NCBI GenBank assembly: GCA_023438325.1
Contig: JAEXRB010000237.1
Location: 1 to 7,623 of the forward strand
DNA: 7,623 nt
From: Pseudomonadota bacterium
GTDB taxonomy: Bacteria > Pseudomonadota > Gammaproteobacteria > Xanthomonadales > Xanthomonadaceae
Reading direction: 5' to 3'
Shown here: piece by piece, positions 1-5,733 of the stretch
Layout of the letters: every line of letters starts with the position of its first letter
Position numbering within the stretch: position 1 is the stretch's first letter
Made by a program: the position numbers and the translations under genes
Notes under the pieces: generated by a model
What the model saw: the letters and a program-made list of their open reading frames with translations, nothing else
Told to the model about the DNA's origin: nothing
Database searches by the model: none

Positions 1-857
1 TTCTGACCAAGCGCACCCTTTTCGATCAGCGCCTTGTGCCACGCCGGCGCGTCGAAGTAGGAATGCCAGGGATCTTCAGGCAGGGTATCGGCCATGGTTT
101 TGATGACGTGCGCCATCGTGTCCAGGCCCACCACGTCGGCGGTGCGGTAAGTGGCCGATTTCGGACGACCGAGCAGCGGGCCGGTCAGCGCATCGGCCTC
201 GTCGAAGCCCAGTCCGAACTGTTGGGTGTGGTGCATCGTGGAAAGGATCGAGAACACGCCGATGCGGTTGCCGATGAAATTCGGCGTGTCCTTGGCATAC
301 ACCACGCCCTTGCCCAGCGTCGTGGTGAGAAACGTTTCAAGCCCTTCAAGCACTTCACGCGAAGTCTTGCGGCAGGGGATCAATTCGGCCAGGTGCATGT
401 AGCGTGGCGGATTGAAGAAGTGCACGCCGCAAAACCGCGTATGCAGCGCTTCGGGCAATGCCTCTGCGAGCGAATTGATCGAAAGGCCGGAGGTGTTGCT
501 GGCCACGATCGCGTGCGATGCGATGTGATTTTCGATCTTGTCGTAAAGATCCTTCTTCCAATCCATGCGCTCGGCAATGGCTTCGATGACCAGATCACAC
601 TGCTTCAACAGATCCAGATGCTGGTCGTAGTTGGCTGGCGTGATCGCGCCCGCCAGGGATTTGCTGGCCAATGGTGCCGGAGAGAGTTTGCCGAGATTGG
701 CGATGGCCTTGTCCACCACGCCATTGGGTGCGCCTTCCTTGGCAGGAAGATCAAACAGGACGGTATCGACGCCGGCATTGACGAGATGGGCGGCGATCTG
801 CGCGCCCATGACGCCGGCTCCGAGCACGGCGACCTTGCGGATTCGAAGTTGCGACAT
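1..857 (-). CDS. 3-hydroxyacyl-CoA dehydrogenase / enoyl-CoA hydratase, FadN-type, N-terminal part (cut by window edge)
   Basis: The frame stays open from the ATG at 857 to the left edge, giving the first 285 residues. Residues 1 to about 190 form an NAD-binding 3-hydroxyacyl-CoA dehydrogenase domain: the Rossmann turn GAGVMG is at 13-18 and an acidic NAD-ribose residue is D36. SNTSG (120-124), HFFNPP (146-151) and E158 match the catalytic Ser, His and Glu of the family. KDTPNFIGNRIG (189-200) opens the C-terminal dehydrogenase domain. Because the dehydrogenase comes first, this resembles Bacillus FadN (about 790 aa with a C-terminal hydratase) and not FadB/FadJ, where the hydratase comes first. 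The hydratase half lies outside the window, so that part is inferred. The expected role is oxidation of 3-hydroxyacyl-CoA in cytoplasmic fatty-acid beta-oxidation. A GGAG at 869-866 sits 8 nt before the ATG and supports the start. It follows the repressor gene by 54 bp with no terminator seen, so co-transcription is likely. Confidence 0.9.
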   Translation of the reverse strand, partial: MSQLRIRKVAVLGAGVMGAQIAAHLVNAGVDTVLFDLPAKEGAPNGVVDKAIANLGKLSPAPLASKSLAGAITPANYDQHLDLLKQCDLVIEAIAERMDWKKDLYDKIENHIASHAIVASNTSGLSINSLAEALPEALHTRFCGVHFFNPPRYMHLAELIPCRKTSREVLEGLETFLTTTLGKGVVYAKDTPNFIGNRIGVFSILSTMHHTQQFGLGFDEADALTGPLLGRPKSATYRTADVVGLDTMAHVIKTMADTLPEDPWHSYFDAPAWHKALIEKGALGQ

Positions 858-911
858 GGCAAATGCTCCGGTGGGTGAACGGTTGAGGAGAAAAATCAGG
901 TCAGTGGAAGC

Positions 912-1541
912 TCATCCGGCGCGGAAGCCGGCGGCAGCGAACGCGACCAATTCGTTGGCGGCACGTTCGCAATGGGTTTTTTCATCGACATCATCACTGC
1001 GCCGCAGCAGGCCGAAATCGGCCATGGCATAAGTCAGCGCACCGGCCAGAAAATCCAGCCGCCAGTACAGCGCCTCCTTGCCCAGATGCGGCAGGCATTC
1101 GGCAATGGCGCGCGAGAACTCCCTCAGGACGTGGCCGTAGTTGTCTGAAAGGAACTTGCGCAGACGATCATTGCGCTCGGCATAGGCGCGCGCCAGTACG
1201 CGCACGAAGGCGCCGCCGCCTTGGCGATCCATGCTCAAGGCCAAGGCCGGGTCGATAAAGGCATGCAGTACTGCTTCAAGCTGGCCGGGAGCATCGCTGC
1301 GCGCCGCTTTCAGGCGCTCCACCCGAGCGCGGCTCATCTCGTCCATGCGACGACGGAAGACCTCGGCCACGAGGTTGTCCTTCGAGCCGAAGTGGTAATT
1401 GACTGCGGCGAGGTTCACATCCGCCTGACTGGTCACAAGACGCAGCGACGTTCCGGCAAAACCGTGCTCGGCGAACAGCGCTTCCGCCGCGCTCAGGATG
1501 CGTTCCTTGGTGGAAAAATGCGGAGAGGCGGGAACCGACAT
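912..1541 (-). CDS. TetR/AcrR-family transcriptional repressor, PsrA-like fatty-acid sensor
   Basis: This 209-residue protein has a TetR-type N-terminal DNA-binding domain (about 11-58), with the recognition region VNLAAVNYHFGSK at 42-54 and the preceding TSLRLVTSQA at 31-40. From memory, this stretch is nearly identical to Pseudomonas PsrA, a TetR repressor released from DNA by long-chain fatty acids that controls beta-oxidation genes. The C-terminal half (about 85-205) is the expected helical ligand and dimer domain, including ALYWRLDFLAGALTYAM (157-173), which aligns with the PsrA segment around LFWRVHFMLGAAAFSM. The ATG at 1541 is the only good start, since an in-frame stop lies 18 nt upstream. 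No clear Shine-Dalgarno is visible. A perfect inverted repeat of the PsrA type lies 18 bp upstream of the ATG, suggesting self-repression. The adjacent beta-oxidation gene is the obvious co-regulated target. The family call is firm; the ligand is inferred. Confidence 0.88.
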   Translation of the reverse strand: MSVPASPHFSTKERILSAAEALFAEHGFAGTSLRLVTSQADVNLAAVNYHFGSKDNLVAEVFRRRMDEMSRARVERLKAARSDAPGQLEAVLHAFIDPALALSMDRQGGGAFVRVLARAYAERNDRLRKFLSDNYGHVLREFSRAIAECLPHLGKEALYWRLDFLAGALTYAMADFGLLRRSDDVDEKTHCERAANELVAFAAAGFRAG

Positions 1542-1559
1542 GCGGGCACTGGGATGAAG

Positions 1560-1575
1560 TCAAACGGTCGTTTGA
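1560..1575. promoter_or_regulatory. Candidate PsrA-type operator (TCAAAC-N4-GTTTGA)
   Basis: A perfect 6-bp inverted repeat with a 4-bp spacer, TCAAACGGTCGTTTGA, begins 18 bp upstream of the repressor ATG. The published Pseudomonas PsrA consensus is (C/G)AAAC-N2-4-GTTT(G/C), and this site fits it exactly with N4. It lies just downstream of the best minus-strand -10 hexamer (1584-1579), over the expected transcription start near 1572, where a bound repressor would block initiation. A lone half-site TCAAAC lies at 1605-1610, overlapping the -35 hexamer. The sequence match is seen directly; binding by the adjacent regulator is inferred. Confidence 0.72.
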
Positions 1576-1578
1576 TTG

Positions 1579-1608
1579 ATGCTAGTCGCTCCACGGGCGT
1601 CAGGTCAA
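1579..1608 (-). promoter_or_regulatory. Candidate sigma-70 promoter for the TetR-family gene
   Basis: On the minus strand, TTGACC (1608-1603, 5 of 6 to the -35 consensus) is followed after 18 bp by TAGCAT (1584-1579, 4 of 6 to the -10 consensus). Transcription would start near 1572, inside the 16-bp inverted repeat, leaving a leader of about 30 nt. The overlap with the operator makes the promoter more credible, but the -10 is only moderate. Confidence 0.45.
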
Positions 1609-1688
1609 ACCCCGACAACCCTGTTCCGCGCATCCAAATCCGTCACGAAACTGCACGAAAAACTTCGAGAGTCAGTCCTAACTGTGTG

Positions 1689-1716
1689 TTTCAATGACTG
1701 TTTACAGTGTTACAAT
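1689..1716 (+). promoter_or_regulatory. Candidate extended -10 promoter for ndk
   Basis: TACAAT at 1711-1716 (5 of 6 to TATAAT) is preceded by TGT at 1708-1710, giving an extended -10 element. A weak -35, TTTCAA at 1689-1694, lies 16 bp upstream. Transcription would start near 1723, giving an ndk leader of about 60 nt whose first bases run straight into the stem-loop at 1728-1748. A 12-bp palindrome at 1697-1708 sits between the two elements. Confidence 0.5.
1697..1708. promoter_or_regulatory. 12-bp palindrome in the ndk promoter spacer
   Basis: ACTGTTTACAGT is an inverted repeat with 5-bp arms (ACTGT/ACAGT) around TT. It lies in the spacer of the proposed ndk promoter and abuts the extended -10. 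This is where a regulator could act, but no known binding consensus was recognised, and a palindrome this short can arise by chance. Confidence 0.25.
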
Positions 1717-1727
1717 GCCCGTTCCTT

Positions 1728-1754
1728 CGTACCCCCGCATGGGGTACGGCCCCA
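1728..1754 (+). promoter_or_regulatory. Stem-loop in the ndk 5' leader, with an overlapping alternative hairpin
   Basis: CGTACCCC (1728-1735) pairs perfectly with GGGGTACG (1741-1748) around the loop CGCAT, an 8-bp stem extendable by one U-G pair. The same GGGG run can instead pair as TGGGG (1740-1744) with CCCCA (1750-1754), so the two folds exclude each other. If transcription starts near 1723, the first fold would sit at the extreme 5' end of the transcript, where stem-loops often protect mRNA. No T-tract follows, so it is not an intrinsic terminator. The pairing is seen directly; the function is inferred. Confidence 0.5.
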
Positions 1755-1782
1755 CATCTGAAACCCATTTACGGAGAAGTCC

Positions 1783-2208
1783 ATGGCGCTGGAGCGCACC
1801 CTTTCGATCATCAAGCCCGACGCCGTTGCCAAGAACGCGGTTGGCGCGATCCTGTCGCGCTTCGAGAACGCCGGACTCAAGGTCATCGCAATCAAGATGA
1901 AGCAGCTTTCGCGCGCCGAGGCCGAGGGTTTCTACGCCGTGCACCGCGAGCGCCCGTTCTTTGGCGCGTTGGTGGATTTCATGGTGTCCGGCCCGGTGTC
2001 GATCCAGGTACTGGAAGGCGAGGGCGCTGTCCTCAAGAATCGCGACCTCATGGGCGCCACCAATCCGAAGGACGCCGCACCCGGCACGATCCGCGCCGAT
2101 TTCGCCGACTCCATCGATGCCAACGCCGTGCACGGCTCCGACAGTGCCGAGAACGCAGCGAACGAAGTTGCCTACTTCTTCGCCGCCACGGAACTTTGTC
2201 CGCGCTGA
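1783..2208 (+). CDS. ndk: Nucleoside diphosphate kinase
   Basis: Ndk moves the gamma-phosphate of ATP onto other nucleoside diphosphates by way of a phospho-histidine, balancing NTP and dNTP pools in the cytoplasm. The 141-residue protein has the normal bacterial length and every signature residue: K11 in IIKPDAV, Y51, R87 in KNRDLMG, T93 in GATNP, R104 in GTIRADF, N114, and the catalytic H117 in NAVHGSDS. It is a single-domain enzyme with no extensions. The ATG at 1783 is preceded by GGAG at 1773-1776 with 6 nt spacing. It is the first gene of the plus-strand run, and the next gene begins 5 nt after its stop. The proposed promoter and a structured leader lie directly upstream. Confidence 0.98.
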   Translation: MALERTLSIIKPDAVAKNAVGAILSRFENAGLKVIAIKMKQLSRAEAEGFYAVHRERPFFGALVDFMVSGPVSIQVLEGEGAVLKNRDLMGATNPKDAAPGTIRADFADSIDANAVHGSDSAENAANEVAYFFAATELCPR

Positions 2209-2213
2209 TCACG

Positions 2214-3371
2214 ATGACTACGGTCGACGCCAGAACCAACCTTTTCGGCCTCGACCGCATCGGGCTGGAGTGCTTCTTTGCCGAAACCCTCGGCGAGAAG
2301 CGCTTCCGCGCCCATCAGGTGATGAAGTGGATGTACCACCGCCACACCACCTCCTTCGACGACATGACCGACCTGGGCAAGGCGCTTCGTGCCAAGTTGC
2401 ACGAACACGCCCGCATCACGCCACCCAATGTGGTGTTCGACAAACCCTCGGTCGACGGCACCCACAAGTGGCTGCTCGGCATGGATGGCGCGAACGCCAT
2501 CGAAACCGTCTACATCCCCGACAAGGGTCGCGGTACGTTGTGCGTATCCAGCCAGGTCGGTTGTGGCTTGAATTGCACGTTCTGCTCCACGGCCACGCAG
2601 GGCTTCAACCGCAACCTCAGCGCGGCCGAAATCATCGGCCAGGCCTGGGTTGCCGCCCGGCACCTGGGCAATGTGCCGCACCGTGATCGCAAACTCACCA
2701 ACGTGGTGATGATGGGCATGGGCGAGCCGCTGCTCAATTTCGACAATGTCGTCACGGCGATGAGCATCATGCGTGACGACCTGGGCTTTGGCCTGGCCAA
2801 CAAGCGCGTCACGCTTTCCACCTCGGGCGTGGTGCCGATGATCGACAGGCTCTCCGAAGCCAGCGATGTATCGCTTGCCGTTTCATTGCATGCGGCCAAC
2901 GATGCCTTGCGCACCGAGCTGGTACCGATCAACAAGAAATATCCCATCGCCGAACTCATGGCCGCCTGCGAACGCTACGTGCTGCGTCGCAAGCGCAGTT
3001 CGGTGACGTTCGAATACACCCTCATGCAGGGTGTCAACGACCAGCCCGAGCATGCCCGCGAGCTGGTGCGTCTGCTGCGCGCCTTTACCAACAAGCTGCA
3101 GGACAGCGACGCGGCCAAGGTCAACCTTATCCCGTTCAACCCGTTTCCCGGCACGCGCTATGCGCGCAGTGGCGAAACCGACATCCGCGCCTTCCAGGAA
3201 ATCCTGCAGAAAGGCAAGATTCTGGCGATGGTGCGCCGCACTCGCGGCGATGACATCGATGCTGCCTGCGGGCAGCTCAAAGGCCAGGTCATGGACCGCA
3301 CCCGCCGCCAGGCGCAGTTCCGCGCCACGCTGGAACCCAAACAGGAAGGACAAGCCGATGCGGCAGCGTGA
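2214..3371 (+). CDS. rlmN: 23S rRNA (adenine2503-C2)/tRNA (adenine37-C2) methyltransferase, radical SAM
   Basis: RlmN methylates C2 of A2503 in 23S rRNA and of A37 in some tRNAs, which supports translation accuracy. The 385-residue product has the radical-SAM cluster motif C117-x3-C121-x2-C124 and the SAM-binding GMGEPLLN (168-175). By alignment with E. coli RlmN, the two mechanistic cysteines are C110 and C352 (the latter in DIDAACGQL), and the proton-handling glutamate is E97. The N-terminal accessory domain covers about residues 10-95. The sequence strongly resembles xanthomonad RlmN as I recall it. The frame is open upstream to 1707 across ndk, but the ATG at 2214 gives the family-typical N-terminus. 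No good Shine-Dalgarno precedes it. The start lies 5 nt after the ndk stop, so translation is probably coupled to ndk. It overlaps pilF by 14 nt. Confidence 0.97.
   Translation: MTTVDARTNLFGLDRIGLECFFAETLGEKRFRAHQVMKWMYHRHTTSFDDMTDLGKALRAKLHEHARITPPNVVFDKPSVDGTHKWLLGMDGANAIETVYIPDKGRGTLCVSSQVGCGLNCTFCSTATQGFNRNLSAAEIIGQAWVAARHLGNVPHRDRKLTNVVMMGMGEPLLNFDNVVTAMSIMRDDLGFGLANKRVTLSTSGVVPMIDRLSEASDVSLAVSLHAANDALRTELVPINKKYPIAELMAACERYVLRRKRSSVTFEYTLMQGVNDQPEHARELVRLLRAFTNKLQDSDAAKVNLIPFNPFPGTRYARSGETDIRAFQEILQKGKILAMVRRTRGDDIDAACGQLKGQVMDRTRRQAQFRATLEPKQEGQADAAA
3343..3350 (+). promoter_or_regulatory. Ribosome binding site that sets the pilF start
   Basis: AGGAAGGA lies inside the 3' end of rlmN, 7 nt before the ATG at 3358. 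It fixes the pilF start within a frame that is open much further upstream (ATG at 3031), and that start places a lipoprotein signal at the N-terminus. Confidence 0.75.
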
Positions 3372-4119
3372 GTTTGTCATCCCGATCTGCCTTGCCATCG
3401 CACTGGCTGCATGCGGCAGCAATCCCTCGCGCAGCACGACCAATACCGACGCCAAGGAAGCCGCGGAACTCCAGGTCAAGCTGGGGCGCGGCTACATGGA
3501 GCAGGGCGAGCTGGAGGTGGCGATGGAGCGCCTGCAGCGCGCCTTGCAGTTGGATCCACGCAGCGTCGACGCACACACGATGATGGCCGTGCTCAACGAG
3601 CGCATCCAACGTCCGACCCAGGCCGAATCCTTCTATCGCAAGGCCGAACGCTTGGCGCCTGACAATGGCGACGTCAATAACAACCTCGGTGCCTTCCTGT
3701 GCGGCACGGGCAGGCAGCGCGAGGCCGACGCCTATTTCCTCAAGGCACTCGCCGACCCGTTCTACCGCTCTCCCGCAGCAGCCCTGTCCAATGCCGGCGT
3801 CTGCGCACTGAAAGCCGGCGATGCTGTCAAAGCCGAAGATTATTTCCGCCGCGTACTCAGCACCCAGCCCAACAACGCCACGGCATTGTTCGAACTGGCT
3901 CGCATGAATTATCTCAAGGGTGATGCGATGCGTGCGCGCGCCTTCATCCAGCGCCTGGAGGCCAGTGCGCCTGATGATCCGGCGGTGCTGGATCTGGGGC
4001 AGCGCATCGAAACCCGACTCGGCGATGCCGCCGCCGCACGCCGTTATGCCACCCGCCTGAAGAACGAGTTCCCGGATTACACGCCGGACGCCTCACTCAA
4101 GGATTCCGTCACACCATGA
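3358..4119 (+). CDS. pilF: Type IV pilus biogenesis/stability lipoprotein PilF (PilW), TPR protein
   Basis: PilF is the outer-membrane pilotin that carries the PilQ secretin to the outer membrane and supports its multimer assembly for type IV pili. The 253-residue protein opens with a lipoprotein signal: positively charged MRQR, a hydrophobic core (6-18) and the lipobox LAAC with the lipidated Cys at 19. Six tetratricopeptide-like helical repeats follow, at roughly 34-67, 70-101, 104-136, 140-171, 174-205 and 207-238. The repeat signatures are clear, for example GYMEQGELEVAMERLQRALQ at 45-64. The serine after the lipobox Cys-Gly, with no Asp at +2, fits outer-membrane sorting. It overlaps rlmN by 14 nt and shares ATGA with rodZ, so the three genes are probably translated together. 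The same rlmN-pilF-rodZ order occurs in Pseudomonas. No other pilus gene is in the window. Confidence 0.93.
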   Translation: MRQREFVIPICLAIALAACGSNPSRSTTNTDAKEAAELQVKLGRGYMEQGELEVAMERLQRALQLDPRSVDAHTMMAVLNERIQRPTQAESFYRKAERLAPDNGDVNNNLGAFLCGTGRQREADAYFLKALADPFYRSPAAALSNAGVCALKAGDAVKAEDYFRRVLSTQPNNATALFELARMNYLKGDAMRARAFIQRLEASAPDDPAVLDLGQRIETRLGDAAAARRYATRLKNEFPDYTPDASLKDSVTP

Positions 4120-5000
4120 GCTGCCACGAACAGGAACAGTTGCCTGATGTCCCGCCCGGTCTGCGTCTGCGCCAAGCGCGTGAGGCGGCGGGATGGAGCA
4201 TCGCTCAAGTGGCCGAACGGCTGAAGCTGCGCGGTGCACTGGTAGAGGCCATCGAGCGTGAAGATCTCGACGCGTTGGGCGCGCCGGTGTTTGCACGTGG
4301 CTACATCGGCAGTTATGCCAACCTTGTCGGATTGCCCGCCGATCTGGTCGATCAGCTTCTGCCTCGCGCACAACCTGCCGTCGCCAACACGCAATTGCAC
4401 ACCAGCCAGAACAGGGCGTCGTATGGCCGCTACATGCTGGATCGCTACGCGCGCCGCTTCGTTTACGTCGCGCTCACCGCATCCATCGTCGTCCCCGTCG
4501 TGCTGGTCGCGACACGCGATGACCTCCCCGACCCATCCACCTTGCTGACGCCGCTGGATGCCCCGCTGGAAAACATCGCGAGCGGCCAGAGCGCAGATAC
4601 CGACCGTCGGATCGAAATCGTCGGCCCGCCAGCCCCGGCCGAACACGCCGTGATGGCCTCGCTGACACCTTTCTACAGCCAGCCACGCGCCACCACGCCT
4701 GCGCCAGAACCCGAGCCTGCGGAATCATCCATTGCAGACGCGCTGGTGCTCGATGTTTCCGGCGATAGCTGGGTGGAAGTGATCGGGCATGACGGCAACC
4801 GCCTGGCGCATGATCTGCTGCGCGCCGGCACCCTGCGCGAGTTCGATTCATCACAAGTGGCGAGCGTTCTGCTCGGCAATGCCAGCGCCGTCAAGGTGCG
4901 CATGAACGGTCAGGATGTCGACATCGAACCGTTCCGCCGGGCCAATGTGGCACGCTTTACGGTATCCTCTGACGGCTCGCTGGCACCTGCCGGCGGCTGA
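4116..5000 (+). CDS. rodZ: Cytoskeleton protein RodZ (helix-turn-helix, transmembrane segment, DUF4115)
   Basis: RodZ links MreB filaments in the cytoplasm to the wall-elongation machinery in the periplasm and helps keep rod shape. The 294-residue product shows the expected three-part layout. A cytoplasmic Xre-like HTH_25 domain lies at about 14-80 (LRLRQAREAAGWSIAQVAER; FARGYIGSYANLVGL at 59-73). A single membrane segment lies at about 115-132 after a basic stretch, DRYARR. A Pro/Ala/Glu-rich periplasmic linker runs at about 136-205. The C-terminal DUF4115 beta domain lies at about 208-284, with its hallmark SWVEVIGHDGNRL at 218-230. The length is somewhat below E. coli RodZ (about 337 aa), mostly through a shorter linker. 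The ATG overlaps the pilF stop as ATGA. In E. coli and Pseudomonas the next gene is ispG; here a 93-bp gap with a hairpin follows. Confidence 0.92.
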   Translation: MSCHEQEQLPDVPPGLRLRQAREAAGWSIAQVAERLKLRGALVEAIEREDLDALGAPVFARGYIGSYANLVGLPADLVDQLLPRAQPAVANTQLHTSQNRASYGRYMLDRYARRFVYVALTASIVVPVVLVATRDDLPDPSTLLTPLDAPLENIASGQSADTDRRIEIVGPPAPAEHAVMASLTPFYSQPRATTPAPEPEPAESSIADALVLDVSGDSWVEVIGHDGNRLAHDLLRAGTLREFDSSQVASVLLGNASAVKVRMNGQDVDIEPFRRANVARFTVSSDGSLAPAGG

Positions 5001-5046
5001 TGCCGAGGCGGCGCGTTCCGCATCGGCTTTCCTCTTTTCCCTCACC

Positions 5047-5069
5047 CCGGATGCGCTGGCCGCATCCGG
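5047..5069 (+). repeat. Perfect 9-bp intergenic hairpin between rodZ and yfgM
   Basis: CCGGATGCG (5047-5055) and CGCATCCGG (5061-5069) are exact inverted repeats around the 5-base loop CTGGC. There is no T-tract after the stem on either strand, so it does not look like an intrinsic terminator. It may be a transcript-processing or stability element that separates the rodZ and yfgM parts of the mRNA, or the remnant of a genome-wide palindromic element. It ends 10 bp before the yfgM ribosome binding site. It lies in the only sizeable gap inside the pilF-bamB run. Confidence 0.7.
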
Positions 5070-5079
5070 CACATGCTCC

Positions 5080-5083
5080 GGAG
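5080..5083 (+). promoter_or_regulatory. Ribosome binding site that sets the yfgM start
   Basis: GGAG lies 10 nt before the ATG at 5094. An in-frame ATG at 5073 sits only 3 nt downstream of the hairpin's 3' end and has no Shine-Dalgarno, so the later start is preferred. Confidence 0.55.
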
Positions 5084-5093
5084 TCTTTCCAGG

Positions 5094-5732
5094 ATGGATG
5101 AACACGAACAGGGCGAACTGGTTCGCTCGTGGCTGCGCCAGAACGGCGGCGCGATCTTCGGCGGTATTGCCATCGGCCTGGCCGGCATCCTCGGCTGGCA
5201 GTGGTGGCAGCACGGCAAGGATCAACACCGCTTGGATGCTTCGTCGGCCTATCAGGCGCTGGAAGAAGCCGTAGAGCGCAAGGATACCGCCGGCATTGAC
5301 CAGTTCGCTGCCGAACTGAGCGAGAAGTTCACCGATACGCCATATGGCACGCTCGGGCTGCTGCGTTTGGCCGAGCAGAAGATTGCTCAAGGCGATGCGG
5401 ACGCTGCGCAAACGGCACTCGCCGATGCCGCGCGCGCGGCACAGTCGCCGGCGCTGGCAGCACTGGCGAACCTGCGCCTGGCGCGAGTCCAACTCGCTGC
5501 GGGCAAGGCACAGGAGGCGCTGGACACCCTGACCAAACTGCCTGCCGGCGACTTCACCGGCCTCGCTGCCGAAACCCGTGGCGATGCGCTGCTGGCGCTG
5601 GGGCGCAAGGATGAAGCCGAAGCCGCATTCCAGGAAGCCCTGACCTCGTTGGATACCAGCGCACCGAACCGTTTCATCGTCGAGATGAAGCTGGCCGACA
5701 TGGGCGTGGCCGCCACCGAGCCGGGAGCCTGA
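5094..5732 (+). CDS. yfgM: YfgM-family inner-membrane TPR protein (ancillary SecYEG translocon subunit)
   Basis: In E. coli YfgM is anchored in the inner membrane, works with the chaperone PpiD at the SecYEG translocon and affects envelope stress responses. From the ATG at 5094 the protein is 212 residues, close to E. coli YfgM (206 aa). A short acidic cytoplasmic tail MDEHEQGELV is followed by a single membrane segment at about 20-38 (GAIFGGIAIGLAGILGWQWW), then a periplasmic helical TPR_21-type domain of about 170 residues. The repeat-like helices are clear: AYQALEEAVERKD (52-64), LLRLAEQKIAQGD (89-101), LRLARVQLAAGKAQEALDTL (127-146) and DALLALGRKDEAEAAFQEAL (164-183). The start at 5073 would add seven residues and is less likely. 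The stop is 1 nt before the bamB start codon, the yfgM-bamB pairing seen across gammaproteobacteria. Confidence 0.9.
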   Translation: MDEHEQGELVRSWLRQNGGAIFGGIAIGLAGILGWQWWQHGKDQHRLDASSAYQALEEAVERKDTAGIDQFAAELSEKFTDTPYGTLGLLRLAEQKIAQGDADAAQTALADAARAAQSPALAALANLRLARVQLAAGKAQEALDTLTKLPAGDFTGLAAETRGDALLALGRKDEAEAAFQEALTSLDTSAPNRFIVEMKLADMGVAATEPGA

Positions 5733-5733
5733 C

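Noticed and set aside
36..878. A 280-codon plus-strand open frame
   Set aside because: It is antisense to the dehydrogenase gene on the minus strand, whose frame carries the Rossmann and catalytic motifs and is open to the edge. The plus-strand translation shows no recognisable motif.
1697..1708. ACTGTTTACAGT as a LexA/SOS box
   Set aside because: The E. coli type needs CTG-N10-CAG and this has N4. The recalled xanthomonad type (TTAGTA-N3-TACTAA) does not match either.
1707..2213. A 169-codon upstream extension of the rlmN frame through ndk
   Set aside because: The extension is out of frame with ndk, is low in recognisable structure, and RlmN homologues begin near the ATG at 2214.
3031..3357. 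An upstream extension of the pilF frame inside rlmN
   Set aside because: It would bury the lipoprotein signal in the middle of the protein. The strong AGGAAGGA site places the start at 3358.
5047..5069. The rodZ-yfgM hairpin as a rho-independent terminator
   Set aside because: The stem is perfect, but neither strand shows a T-run after it.
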